64,000 nucleotides of DNA from CAYXGZ01 sp964464755 (GCA_964464755.1 CAYXGZ010000001.1:135950-199949), one strand, 5' to 3'; positions 45,723 to 54,693 are shown, counted from the stretch's first letter. Notes: generated by a model not told the origin, from the letters alone. A program made the numbers and translations.

Positions 45723-47060
45723 ATGAGCGAGAGCCGTCCGCGCATCGAGGCCGCCCCCCAGTTCCCGGATCCCGCGTCCGTCGAGAAGGCGGGCCTCTCC
45801 GCCCTCGCCCGGGGCCTCGTCGGCTCCGAGATCCTCAAGATCGCCGGCGAGATCCGCGCGCTGCAGGCCTCGGGCCGCGCGATCTGCAACCTGACCGTCG
45901 GCGACTTCGCCTCCAGCGAGTTCCGCATCCCGCCCGGCCTCGAGAAGGGCGTCGCCGAGGCGCTCTCCGCGGGCCTCACGAACTACCCGCCCTCGGACGG
46001 GATCCCCGAGCTCCGGCGAGAGGTGCTTCGGCATTTCGAGCGGGAGCACGGACTGGTCTACCCGGTCGAGTCCGTGCTCATCGCCTCGGGCGCGCGCCCG
46101 GTGATCTACGCGACGTACAAGGCGGTGCTCGACCCCGGCGAGAAGGTCCTCTACTCGCTGCCGTCCTGGAACAACAACCACTACGCCTTCCTCGCGGCCG
46201 CGAAGGCCGTCGAGCTGCCCGTCGGCCCCGAGGACGGCTTCCTGCCGACCGCGGCGCGTATCGCCCCGTTGCTCGACGGCGTGCGGCTCATCTGCATCAA
46301 CACCCCGCTGAACCCGGCCGGCACCGTGATGACCGAGGCCCAGGTCCGCGACATCGCGACCCTCGTGGTCGACGAGAACCGCCGCCGCCTGGCCGCGGGC
46401 GCGCGGCCGGTCTACCTGATGTGGGACCAGGTCTACGCGATGCTGACCTTCGGCGGGGCGCGGCACTACGCGCCGCCCGAGCTCGTCCCGGCCGCGGCCG
46501 CGTGGACGATCTTCGTGGACGGCATCTCGAAGTCGCTCGCGGCGACGGGCCTGCGGGTCGGCTGGGCCGTCGCGCCGCCGTACGTCACCTCGCGCATGCG
46601 CGACTTCCTCGGCCACGTCGGCGCCTGGGCCCCGAAGCCCGAGCAGGCCGCCACGGCGAAGTTCCTGGCGGACCGCGAGGGGATGGCCGCCTTCCACGCG
46701 AAGATGATCGCCGCGGTGCGCGAGCGGCTCGACCTGCTCCATGGCGGATTCGCCGACATGGCGAAGGACGGGATCCCGGTGTCGAGCCTGGCGCCGCAGG
46801 GCGCGATCTACCTCTCGGCGCGCTTCGACCTCGTGGGCCGCACGGTCAAGGGGACGGTGATCCGCACGAACGAGCAGATCCGCCGCCTCCTCCTCGAGGA
46901 GGCCGGCTTCGCGGTGGTGCCCTTCCAGGCCTTCGGGCTGCGCGAGGAGAACGGCTGGATGCGGCTCTCCGTCGGCGCCGTCTCGCCGGCCGACATCAAG
47001 GCCGGGCTCGCGCGGGTGCGCGCCGCCCTCGCCCCGACCGCCCAGCCCGCCCGGGTCTAG
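45723..47060 (+). CDS. PLP-dependent class I/II aminotransferase
   Basis: 445 residues, aspartate-aminotransferase fold type I. Key residues visible: N197 in TPLNPAG, D235 and Y238 in MWDQVYAML, Schiff-base K270 in DGISKSLAATGLRVGW, and the substrate-binding Arg near the C-terminus in NGWMRLSVG. The substrate is not predictable from sequence alone. It is leaderless with its own promoter. The stop shares a CTAG with the convergent lipoprotein gene. Confidence 0.92.
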   Translation: MSESRPRIEAAPQFPDPASVEKAGLSALARGLVGSEILKIAGEIRALQASGRAICNLTVGDFASSEFRIPPGLEKGVAEALSAGLTNYPPSDGIPELRREVLRHFEREHGLVYPVESVLIASGARPVIYATYKAVLDPGEKVLYSLPSWNNNHYAFLAAAKAVELPVGPEDGFLPTAARIAPLLDGVRLICINTPLNPAGTVMTEAQVRDIATLVVDENRRRLAAGARPVYLMWDQVYAMLTFGGARHYAPPELVPAAAAWTIFVDGISKSLAATGLRVGWAVAPPYVTSRMRDFLGHVGAWAPKPEQAATAKFLADREGMAAFHAKMIAAVRERLDLLHGGFADMAKDGIPVSSLAPQGAIYLSARFDLVGRTVKGTVIRTNEQIRRLLLEEAGFAVVPFQAFGLREENGWMRLSVGAVSPADIKAGLARVRAALAPTAQPARV

Positions 47061-48904
47061 TCGACCAGGAAGATCGCGTCCAGGGCCTGGAGCGTCACCG
47101 TCGCCGACGTCGATCCGTCGTTCACCTCGGGCGACACGGTTCCCAGGATCCGGCGGTAGGGCCGCTCGAGCACGAAGGTCCTCGCGGTCTGCCCCGGGTT
47201 CACCAGCACGATCCCGCGGTCGAAGTCCCGGCGGTACACGCTCGACGCGCCCGCCTGGAGGTGGATGCCGTCGAGCGAGACCTCGCCGGTCGTCTCGCCG
47301 AGGTCGAAGCGCACGCGCGCGTCGGCCGCCGAGACGGTCGGGACGAAGGTGACCTGGTGGCGCTGCCAGGTCGGGCCGATCGGGAGCCGCAGCGAGCCGA
47401 GCACCGGTCCGGCCGTCGCCTGCAGGACGACGTTGATGGGCCGGGGCGCGTTCGACTTCGCCCAGAAGGTCACGCTGTACTCCTGCCAGGCGGTCACCGC
47501 CATCCCGGTGGTGCAGGCGAGGTTGACGTAGTAATACCCCGCGCCGGTCGCCGAGACCTGGACGCGGGCGTACGCCGAGCCCTCGGGGGCCCCGCTCGTC
47601 GGCCGGTCGAGAACGCCCGCCGCGGGGGCGAAGGACGCGAAGGTCCACCCCGCGAGGTCGGCCTCGAAGCCCGGGTTGCCGACGGCGTCGGGCGCGCCGG
47701 TGTCCCAGGTCCATTGGTACGCGTCGCCGCGGGGCCGGCCGAGCCAGCCCGTGCGGGCCGCGGGCGACGACGCGGAGCCCGTGACCGTATCCACCGCGTG
47801 CTCGTCGAACCACCAGAGGTCGTAGCGCGTGCCGCCCGAGGCGGGGTTCGTGTTCGCGGAACCGTCGCCGAAGACGCCCCAGCCCTCGTCGAGCGTCGCG
47901 GTCGCGAGGCCGAGGCGCTGCTTGCGGCGGTTGTGCGCGGAGTACGGGTCCGACGGCGGGTCCGCGGCGGTGAACAGGTACTGGTTCGAGGGCTGGCGCA
48001 TGTTCCGGCCGTCGACGAAGTACCCGCCGGGGTTGCGGTACATGTTCGACTCCCACGAGCCGCCGTTCTGCCAGGGGAAGTTCTCGCGCATCCAGCCGTT
48101 GAAGGAGGCGTAGAGACCCGGGGGAGGCTGGCCCGCGTTGCCGATCAGGATGAAGTCCGGGCCCGCGAGCTGGCGGAGGCGGTCGCCCATCGCCTTGTGC
48201 CCGTCGGTCCAGCCCTGGAGGAACTCGTCGCGCGAGGCGTACCCGGCGCGCGCCCAGTCGAAGAGCTTCGAGGGCGGGGTCTCCATCCACGCGATGCCGG
48301 AGGGCCAGACGTCGAGGAACATGCCGCGCCAGAGCCCGGTCGAGACGATGTCCTGCGCCCAGAGCTCCGCGATCGACTCCGCGGCGGTGTAGGTCCAGCC
48401 GCCGCCGGCGCGGGGCTCGCGCTTCGCGAGGTTGACGTTGAGGAGGATGTCGTCGCAGCGCGTGCCGTCCTGCCAGTAGAGATAGAGGTTGCCGGGGCCG
48501 GGGGTCGGGCCCGGGTCGCCGTTGATCAGCGTCCAGTAGTGCTTGTAGTAGGACTCGGGCGCGTAGCCGGATCCGGGCCACATGTACGCGCCCATCACGT
48601 AGGCGATCATGCGGATCGAGGGGTTGCGCCGCTTGAGCTCGGGGATGATGTCGCGCCGCATGTCGGTGAGCGGGGTCGCGTGGCAGACGATCTGGTGGTG
48701 CCTCGACCAGGCGGCGAAGGTCTCCTCGTTGAAGGAGCCGTCGGGGTTCAGGAGGGGGAAGCCGACGCTGCCGACTCCGGCGTAGAGGCCGAGCCGGGGG
48801 TAGTCGGGGCCGGGGTCCGGGGTGGCCGAGGCTCCGCCGTCGCCCCCGCTACCGCCCTGGCAGCCGGCGGCGAGGAGGAGCAGGAGGAGCGCGGAGGCTC
48901 TCAT
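47057..48904 (-). CDS. Putative glycoside-hydrolase-like lipoprotein with carbohydrate-binding module
   Basis: 615 residues. Lipobox LAAGC (lipidated Cys15) and a Gly/Ser linker precede a TIM-barrel-like region (about 35-385) with GLYAGVGSVGFP, MFLDVWPSGIAW and DFILIGNAGQPPP, the pattern of putative glycoside hydrolase proteins. A beta-sandwich similar to CBM4/9 follows (about 400-545). Catalytic acids cannot be assigned with confidence; D and E in FLDVWPS and TLDEGWG are candidates. It is a surface or periplasmic enzyme. Confidence 0.75.
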   Translation of the reverse strand: MRASALLLLLLAAGCQGGSGGDGGASATPDPGPDYPRLGLYAGVGSVGFPLLNPDGSFNEETFAAWSRHHQIVCHATPLTDMRRDIIPELKRRNPSIRMIAYVMGAYMWPGSGYAPESYYKHYWTLINGDPGPTPGPGNLYLYWQDGTRCDDILLNVNLAKREPRAGGGWTYTAAESIAELWAQDIVSTGLWRGMFLDVWPSGIAWMETPPSKLFDWARAGYASRDEFLQGWTDGHKAMGDRLRQLAGPDFILIGNAGQPPPGLYASFNGWMRENFPWQNGGSWESNMYRNPGGYFVDGRNMRQPSNQYLFTAADPPSDPYSAHNRRKQRLGLATATLDEGWGVFGDGSANTNPASGGTRYDLWWFDEHAVDTVTGSASSPAARTGWLGRPRGDAYQWTWDTGAPDAVGNPGFEADLAGWTFASFAPAAGVLDRPTSGAPEGSAYARVQVSATGAGYYYVNLACTTGMAVTAWQEYSVTFWAKSNAPRPINVVLQATAGPVLGSLRLPIGPTWQRHQVTFVPTVSAADARVRFDLGETTGEVSLDGIHLQAGASSVYRRDFDRGIVLVNPGQTARTFVLERPYRRILGTVSPEVNDGSTSATVTLQALDAIFLVD

Positions 48905-48947
48905 CCCGTAGATCTGCGGTACGCGGCCCGGGTTGTGGGCAAAAAGG

Positions 48948-49023
48948 TGGTGGGCCCGGTGCGATTCGAACGCACAACCAAGGGATTATGAGTCCCCTGC
49001 TCTGACCGTTGAGCTACGGGCCC
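48948..49023 (-). tRNA. tRNA with CAU anticodon (tRNA-Ile2 or elongator tRNA-Met)
   Basis: A 76-nt cloverleaf with encoded CCA. Acceptor stem GGGCCCG/CGGGCCC, anticodon loop CTCATAA (CAT at 48988-48990), stem GGGGA/TCCCT, T loop TTCGAAT. The variable region CTTGG and the ACTCATAAT context resemble E. coli ileX (lysidine-modified Ile2). Elongator Met cannot be excluded. The acceptor stem is paired, so it is not the initiator. Confidence 0.92.
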
Positions 49024-49074
49024 GGGGAATCAGCGCGCTATTCGACGGGGGCGCGGGACCGGACCCATGCGGCC

Positions 49075-49080
49075 ACTATA
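49075..49080 (-). promoter_or_regulatory. -10 element (TATAGT) upstream of the CAU tRNA
   Basis: TATAGT on the minus strand, 51 nt upstream of the tRNA 5' end and identical to the tRNA-Gly -10. The -35 is weak. Confidence 0.5.
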
Positions 49081-49091
49081 CCCCAACTCCG

Positions 49092-51719
49092 CTACCACTT
49101 GTTCTTCTCGGGATCCAGCCAGCCCGCCGCGCTGCGCACCCTCGCGTCCTTCTCCGTCGCGAGCAGCTCCTCGGCGGCCTTCGCCGCCCCCTCCGCCTTC
49201 ATCGACTTCAGCGCCTGCAGCACGGTGAGCCGCACGCCCCAGTCGGGGTCCGCGGCCCGCGACTTCTCGGCGGCCAGCGCCTCGGGGCCGTCGACGATCG
49301 CCAGCGCCCGCAGCGCCGCGCGCGCGACGGACGGCTTCGGCGAGGCCGCGAGCCGCTCCAGGATCTTCCGCCCCTCCGCGCCGCACTTCGCCAGCCCGTC
49401 CGCGCTCGCCTCGCGCACCGGCAGCTCCGCCCCCTCGAAGTTCCCCTCGAGCCAGGCCGCGGCCGCCGGGTCGCCGATCGCGCCGAGCGACTTCGCCACG
49501 ACCAGCTTTCCGAACCCGTCCATGGACTTCGCGGCCTCGACCAGGAGCGGCACCGCCTCCGCGAGCTTCAGCGCGCCCGCCGCCCCGCAAGCCGGCCGGC
49601 GGTACGCCGGGTCCTTCAGCAGCCGCAGCACCTCGTCCTTCGCCTGTGGCGCCCGCAGCTGGGCGGCCATCCGCAGCGCGTTCTCGACCTCCTTGCGGTT
49701 CGCGGAGCGCAGCGGCTCCACGAGGAACTTCCCGGTCTCCGGGCCGATCTCGCGGAACACGACGTCGAAGGCCTCGATCTGCAGGCTCTCCGCCGTGGCG
49801 AGCTTCTTCTTGGCCATCCACTCCGCGGCGGGCAGGCCCATCTCGATGAGGGCGCGGCGGCCGATCCACGCCCGGTCGCGCGTGCTGCCGACGGCCCAGA
49901 GCCCGGCCTCGGCGTAGATCGCCTCGAGCTCCGCCTCCGGCGCGAGGGGCTTCGAGCCGACCGCGTCGTGCCACTTCTGCGGGTTCTCGATCGGCACCTT
50001 GCCCGCGGGCTCCTGGCCCGGCGGCGGGGGAGGCGGGTCCTCGACGTCCCTCGCCGCGCCCCAGAACGGCTTCACGGAGAGGCCGCCGTCGGCGAGGCCG
50101 CGGCCGTAGCGGTCCTTGCCGCCGAGGTCGACGAAGAGCGCGACGCTCCCGCTGTCGCGGGCCGGGCCGGCCGCCGCGGGCGGGCCGCCGTACTTGTCGT
50201 CGCCGCCGGAGTCCACGAAGATCCCGACGCCGTTGGCCACGCCGCAGCCCGGTGCCGAGTCGCCCGCGTACACGTCGTTGCCGCCCGCGTCCCAGAGCAG
50301 CGCGACGCCCCAGTCGTGGCCGATCGCGTGGATCGCCCCCATGTGGCAGGCGTACACGTCGTGGCCCGCGCGGTCGATCAGCGCGGCGACCGTCAGGTGC
50401 ATCGCCGAGGCCTGGGAGTAGTAGAAGGCCGTGTAGCGGTCGTTGCCCGCGTCGTCGGCGAGCACGGTGAACGAGAACCAGTAGGACGCGCCCTGCGTGT
50501 AGGTGCCGCCGATGTAGACGTCGTCGCCGTCGCCGTCCCAGAGCGCGGCGATCCCGCCGCTCCTGTCGGGGCGGTAGCCGATGGAGAAGCCCTGGGCGAA
50601 GCCGAAGGTCGCCTTCTCCTTCTCGAGGAGCGGCTTGTGGATGACGCGGCCGCCGGCCTGGTAGAGGTCCCGGCCCGCGCGGTCCGCGAGGAGCCCCGCG
50701 CCCCAGGTCCGCGAGGCGCCCTGGCCGTAGAGCTGGACCCGGTAGGTGTCGTCGCCCTTCTCGTCGATCAGGACGCCGAGCCCGAAGGCGCCGAAGCCCT
50801 GGGAGAGCGCCTCGGCCTCGTAGACGTCGTCGCCCTCGAGGTCCACCACGGCGCGAACGTCGAGGAGGCCGCAGCCGATCGAGGAGATGCCGCCCCGGTA
50901 GCGGTCGTGGCCCGCGAGGTCGAAGATCCAGGCGGAGGCCGCGGCGCCCGAGTACGAATCGTCGCCGGCGAGGTCGACGATCACCTTCGCGTCGTGGTCG
51001 TGCCGGTCGTGCCCGACGCCCGCGACGAGCACGTCGCCGATCCGCGCCGTGCCGCTCCACGCGGGGGCGGCGATCCGGAGCTCCGCGCCCGCGCGCTCGA
51101 GCTCCCGGGCGACGAAGAGCCCGGCGCGCCAGAGCGGCGCCCAGTCGACGAGGTCGAGCGCCGCCCAGGCCGCGGCCGGGTCCGGCGGGGCGGGGACGCC
51201 GAGGTCCTCCTCGTCCAGGACGAGGCCGACCACCTGGGTCTCGAGGGCGGCGCGCGCGGCGGGGGGCAGCTTCGCGAAGGCCTTCTCGCGTTCCGCGACG
51301 GCCGTCTTCCACGCGCCGGCGAGCCGGACGAGGGCGGCGACACCGGCCTCGGGGAGGTCGGTCTTGGGCGGCGCGACCTCGGCGGGCTGGAGGTCGTCGA
51401 TCTTGATCCCGGCCCCGCCCTGGAGCTCGGCGACGAGCCGGGCCAGGACGTCGACGGGGGAGGCCCCGCGCCGGCAGGGCGCCAGCAGGTCGTCGGACAC
51501 GGCGGGGATGGACAGCGGATCGTGGAGCGTGCGACGGACGAGCCCGAGGCGGTAGGAGTCGTCGAGCGGCCCCTTGGCGTAGTTGAGGTCGGCGGGCTGG
51601 AGGTTGATCGCGTGGAGGGCCTCGGCGATGGCGGCCCGTTCCTTGGGGCCGAACCCGGCCGGGGCGGGGTCCTGGGGGAGGAGGAGGGCGAGGAGCAGGA
51701 GGGCGAGGGAAGTCTTCAT
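49092..51719 (-). CDS. Exported repeat protein: 11 D-x-x-G-x-D-x-Y units plus C-terminal HEAT repeats
   Basis: 875 residues with a signal peptide. A helical N-terminus (20-240) is followed by eleven copies of a D-x-x-G-x-D-x-Y motif (first DLAGDDSY at 249, then for example DLEGDDVY, DEKGDDTY, DGDGDDVY, DLGGKDRY) spaced 20-35 residues apart to about 545. They suggest a calcium-binding beta-solenoid. HEAT repeats fill about 600-870. The two halves probably bind ligands outside the cell. TACCCT lies 6 nt before the ATG. Confidence 0.8.
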   Translation of the reverse strand: MKTSLALLLLALLLPQDPAPAGFGPKERAAIAEALHAINLQPADLNYAKGPLDDSYRLGLVRRTLHDPLSIPAVSDDLLAPCRRGASPVDVLARLVAELQGGAGIKIDDLQPAEVAPPKTDLPEAGVAALVRLAGAWKTAVAEREKAFAKLPPAARAALETQVVGLVLDEEDLGVPAPPDPAAAWAALDLVDWAPLWRAGLFVARELERAGAELRIAAPAWSGTARIGDVLVAGVGHDRHDHDAKVIVDLAGDDSYSGAAASAWIFDLAGHDRYRGGISSIGCGLLDVRAVVDLEGDDVYEAEALSQGFGAFGLGVLIDEKGDDTYRVQLYGQGASRTWGAGLLADRAGRDLYQAGGRVIHKPLLEKEKATFGFAQGFSIGYRPDRSGGIAALWDGDGDDVYIGGTYTQGASYWFSFTVLADDAGNDRYTAFYYSQASAMHLTVAALIDRAGHDVYACHMGAIHAIGHDWGVALLWDAGGNDVYAGDSAPGCGVANGVGIFVDSGGDDKYGGPPAAAGPARDSGSVALFVDLGGKDRYGRGLADGGLSVKPFWGAARDVEDPPPPPPGQEPAGKVPIENPQKWHDAVGSKPLAPEAELEAIYAEAGLWAVGSTRDRAWIGRRALIEMGLPAAEWMAKKKLATAESLQIEAFDVVFREIGPETGKFLVEPLRSANRKEVENALRMAAQLRAPQAKDEVLRLLKDPAYRRPACGAAGALKLAEAVPLLVEAAKSMDGFGKLVVAKSLGAIGDPAAAAWLEGNFEGAELPVREASADGLAKCGAEGRKILERLAASPKPSVARAALRALAIVDGPEALAAEKSRAADPDWGVRLTVLQALKSMKAEGAAKAAEELLATEKDARVRSAAGWLDPEKNKW

Positions 51720-51725
51720 GGCGGG

Positions 51726-51754
51726 AGGGTACGCCCGGACTTTTTATTTCGCAA
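51726..51754 (-). promoter_or_regulatory. Promoter of the leaderless D-x-x-G repeat gene
   Basis: TTGCGA (51749-51754), 17-bp spacer, TACCCT (51726-51731), 6 nt before the ATG. This is nearly the same sequence pattern as at 45685-45713. Confidence 0.65.
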
Positions 51755-51805
51755 TACCCGGGGCCCGATAGGGGGTTAAATAGGGGAACAGGAGGCCCAT
51801 ATCCC

Positions 51806-52783
51806 ATGAAGTTCCTCGCCGCTTTCGCCGTCGCCGCGCTGCTCGCCCAGGATCCGCCCAAGCAGGATCCGCCGAAGGCTCCGCCCGCGCCGGCGCCGGC
51901 GCCCGCCCCCGCCGCCCCCAAGGTCGCCACCGAGAAGGAGGCCGACGAGGCGGTCGCGCTCTTCAAGAAGGAAGTGGTCGCCGACCTGCCCAGCGCGAAG
52001 GTCGCCGCGATCCAGAAGCTCGCCCAGGTGAAGCACGAGAAGTGCGCCAAGGCGATCGTCCCCTACCTGGGCCACGTCTCCGACGACGTCGCGGGCGCCG
52101 CCGCGATCGCCCTGGGCACGATCGACCACCCGGCCAGCGCCGAGGCGCTCGCGCGGGTCGTCGAGCAGGTCGTCAAGCGGCCCGCCTACTTCGCCGCGAT
52201 CTGCGACTCGATGAAGAAGCTGCGCTACGAGATCTGCGCGGCGCCGCTGAACAGCCTGACCTCCAAGCACGGCGACGACGACGTGATCGTGGTCATGGAG
52301 GAGATCCTCAGCGCGCTATCCGCGATCGGCTCGCCCACGAGCGTCGAGCCCCTGATCGACCTGCGCCGGGCCACCGAGCACACGGGCGGCGGCGGGCGCG
52401 GCGGCTTCGGCGGCGGCCGGGGCGGGCGCGGAGCGGGCCGCGGCGGCGGCCGGGACGGCGACCTCGTCAGCCTCCATCGCCCGATCGACCGGGCCCTCGC
52501 GTCCATCACCGGCCTGACGGTGCAGGACGACCAGCGCGGCGACGGCGTCACGGTCAGCAACCTCTGGAACCAGGCCTGGAAGGCCTCGAAGGCCGACCTG
52601 CTCGCCAACGCGACGGCGACCTGGATCCACAAGCAGACCTGGGTGCGCCAGGACGGCGCCCTCAAGCCCAAGCCCTCGCCCGACCATCTCCTCGTCGGCG
52701 TGCGCCTCACGCCGTACACGGAGCCGGCCCCGCGCGGCGGCGGCCGCATGCCCCCCCCCGAGGGCGGCGGCGACGGCAAGTAA
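51806..52783 (+). CDS. Exported HEAT-repeat protein with Gly/Arg-rich insert
   Basis: 325 residues. A signal peptide and Pro/Ala stalk (15-40) precede HEAT-like repeats (about 45-190; AGAAAIALGTIDHPASAEAL is one unit). A Gly/Arg-rich block (about 193-218) and a C-terminal region ending in a Gly/Pro tail follow. CAGGAGG lies 9 nt before the ATG. It is divergent from the D-x-x-G repeat gene, possibly a functional pair. Confidence 0.75.
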   Translation: MKFLAAFAVAALLAQDPPKQDPPKAPPAPAPAPAPAAPKVATEKEADEAVALFKKEVVADLPSAKVAAIQKLAQVKHEKCAKAIVPYLGHVSDDVAGAAAIALGTIDHPASAEALARVVEQVVKRPAYFAAICDSMKKLRYEICAAPLNSLTSKHGDDDVIVVMEEILSALSAIGSPTSVEPLIDLRRATEHTGGGGRGGFGGGRGGRGAGRGGGRDGDLVSLHRPIDRALASITGLTVQDDQRGDGVTVSNLWNQAWKASKADLLANATATWIHKQTWVRQDGALKPKPSPDHLLVGVRLTPYTEPAPRGGGRMPPPEGGGDGK

Positions 52784-52798
52784 GCGGCCGATCCCGAG

Positions 52799-52831
52799 AC
52801 CCCCGGGCCCCCGCCCGGGGGTTTCGTTTTT
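52799..52831 (+). terminator. Rho-independent terminator after the HEAT gene
   Basis: A 10-bp perfect stem (52799-52808/52813-52822, loop CCCC) is followed by TTCGTTTTT. The T-tract overlaps the promoter region of the next gene. Confidence 0.9.
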
Positions 52832-52845
52832 CCGGGACCCCCGGC

Positions 52846-52851
52846 TAGAAT
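52846..52851 (+). promoter_or_regulatory. -10 element (TAGAAT) of the leaderless SpoIIE gene
   Basis: TAGAAT lies 7 nt before the GTG at 52859 and decides against the ATG at 52850, which would overlap the -10. Confidence 0.6.
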
Positions 52852-52858
52852 GGGCCCC

Positions 52859-54361
52859 GTGCCACCCGATTCGAAGGCCCCGGCTCCCTCTTCCGGCGAG
52901 CAGGTCATCGCCCGCACCCCGGACTACGAGATCTCCACGGCGGTCCGCGCCGGCTGGCTCGTCACCGCGATCCGGGGCCGCTACGACGAGAAGATCATCG
53001 ACATCCTCCGCGCCCAGGTCTTCAAGCAGAAATTGTCCTACGCCTTCGACCTCTCCGGCCTGAACGGGATCACCGTCAACCTCGCCCGAGAGCTCTACTT
53101 CCTCTCGAACAAGCTGAAGACGACGGACTTCCGCCTCACGCTGGTCAACCCGGGCGACAAGATCCGCAGCCTCATCGGCCTCATCTCCCCGGGCGCCAAG
53201 CTCCCGAGCGTCGCCGGGGTGGACGACCTGCCGGCCGACCCCAAGGGCCTCGAGGAGCAGCTCGCCCGCGTCGAGGCCGAGCACGGGGAGATCCGCAAGA
53301 ACCTGCAGACCAACCCGGTCTTCCAGTTCGTGGACCGCGAGAGCTGCTGGCTCTGCCCCTTCTGCGGCCAGCTCGCCGAGGACGTGAAGATCGGTTCGCG
53401 GGTCTCCATCCCCGCCCAGCAGGTCGAGCTCGTCTACCGCCACCTCCACCGGCGCTGCAAGTCCTACTCGGCGGTCAACCCGAAGTTCCTCGCGCACGCC
53501 GAGCTCGACGCGACGATCAAGCGCATCAACGGCGAGAAGTTCAGCGCGAGCAAGCAGTTCACCGCGCAGCTCGAGACCAAGGTCCGCTCGCTGGAGACGA
53601 AGGCGACCTGGGCGGACTCCTTCGAGCAGAGCATGAAGATCGCGGTGGACCGCCAGAAGCGGCTCCTGCCGTCGCGGGCCCCGGAGATCCCGGGCTGCGA
53701 GGTCGCGATCTCCTACCGCCCGGCCCAGCAGGTCAGCGGCGACTTCTACGACTTCATCGACATGGGCGAGGGCCGGATGGGCATCTCGCTCGGCGACGTC
53801 GCGGGCCACGGCATCGAGGCCGGCATCCTGATGGGCATGACGAAGAAGGTGCTCAACATCCGGGCCAGCGAGCTGCGCGACCCCGTCGAGGCGATGAAGC
53901 GCACGAACGTGGACATCTACCCGGACATGGACCGCCAGACCTTCGTCACGGCGTTCCTCGGCATGTACGACCCGGCGACGCGGCGCTTCACCTACGCGAG
54001 GGCCGGGCACAACCCGCCGCTGCTGATCAACCGCTCGCGGCAGCCCACGGTCGAGAAGCTCGAGGCGGGCGGCCTGATGCTCGGGATGAGCCAGGCGGCC
54101 GTGTTCGACCGGGTGATGCAGGGCAAGACGCTGGACCTGCGCTCCGGGGACGTCCTCCTCTTCTACACGGACGGCCTCGAGGAGGCGAAGAACCGGGACC
54201 AGGAGCTCTTCGGCCTGGGCCGCTGCCAGGAGGTCGTCGAGCAGGAGGCCGACAAGCCCGCGTCCTACATCCTCGGCGCGCTGTCCCGCGCCGTGGACAA
54301 GTTCTCCGGCGACGTGCCGCAGGAGGACGACATCACCACCATCTGCCTGAAGATCCTGTGA
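52859..54361 (+). CDS. SpoIIE-type PP2C phosphatase with STAS-like and zinc-finger domains
   Basis: 500 residues, GTG start. A STAS-like domain (about 20-110) with FDLSGLNGITVNLARELYFL is followed by a zinc-binding segment (CWLCPFCG ... HLHRRC, about 160-200), a coiled coil (225-270) and a PP2C/SpoIIE phosphatase (about 285-500). The phosphatase has metal-binding D in SGDFYDF, SLGDVAGHG, and D in FYTDGLEE and QEDDITT. Typical substrates are phosphorylated STAS anti-anti-sigma proteins. The zinc finger between the two domains is unusual. GTGA couples it to the next gene. Confidence 0.92.
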   Translation: MPPDSKAPAPSSGEQVIARTPDYEISTAVRAGWLVTAIRGRYDEKIIDILRAQVFKQKLSYAFDLSGLNGITVNLARELYFLSNKLKTTDFRLTLVNPGDKIRSLIGLISPGAKLPSVAGVDDLPADPKGLEEQLARVEAEHGEIRKNLQTNPVFQFVDRESCWLCPFCGQLAEDVKIGSRVSIPAQQVELVYRHLHRRCKSYSAVNPKFLAHAELDATIKRINGEKFSASKQFTAQLETKVRSLETKATWADSFEQSMKIAVDRQKRLLPSRAPEIPGCEVAISYRPAQQVSGDFYDFIDMGEGRMGISLGDVAGHGIEAGILMGMTKKVLNIRASELRDPVEAMKRTNVDIYPDMDRQTFVTAFLGMYDPATRRFTYARAGHNPPLLINRSRQPTVEKLEAGGLMLGMSQAAVFDRVMQGKTLDLRSGDVLLFYTDGLEEAKNRDQELFGLGRCQEVVEQEADKPASYILGALSRAVDKFSGDVPQEDDITTICLKIL

Positions 54362-54690
54362 CGCCGCTCCGCGCCGCCTGGGTCGTGGCCGTCGCCGCCG
54401 TCGCGGTGCGCGTGGCCGCGCTGGGCCCGGCCCGCCGCCTCGCGCGCCTGGCCGCCGGGCCGCGGGGTCCCGTGGACCCGGACCGGGCCGCGCGGGCCGT
54501 CGCCGCCGCCGGCCGCCGCCTGCCGGGCGCCGGGACCTGCCTGCCCCAGGCCGTCGCGCTCGAGGCCCTGGTCGAGGGCGCGGTGCTGCGCATCGGCGCC
54601 GCCCCCGGGCGCCGGGCCCACGCCTGGGTCGAGCTGGGGGACCGCGTCGTGCTCGGCGGGGACGTCTCGGAGTTCCGGGTCCTCGTCTAG
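54358..54690 (+). CDS. Lasso-peptide-B2-like transglutaminase-fold protein
   Basis: 110 residues. The C-terminal 55 residues match the B2/McjB-type protease core: C61 in TCLPQAVALEALVEG, H88 in AHAWVELGD and a following Asp (D95 or D102). An N-terminal hydrophobic helix is present. No lasso B1, cyclase or precursor gene lies nearby. Stand-alone members are widespread with unknown substrate. It overlaps the SpoIIE gene by 4 nt (GTGA). Confidence 0.8.
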   Translation: MTPLRAAWVVAVAAVAVRVAALGPARRLARLAAGPRGPVDPDRAARAVAAAGRRLPGAGTCLPQAVALEALVEGAVLRIGAAPGRRAHAWVELGDRVVLGGDVSEFRVLV

Positions 54691-54693
54691 GTT

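Noticed and set aside
52850..52858. ATG at 52850 as start of the SpoIIE gene
   Set aside because: It overlaps the TAGAAT -10. GTG at 52859 fits the leaderless spacing seen elsewhere.
54358..54690. Lasso-peptide biosynthetic cluster
   Set aside because: Only the B2-like protein is present. No RRE/B1, asparagine-synthetase-like cyclase or precursor gene lies nearby.
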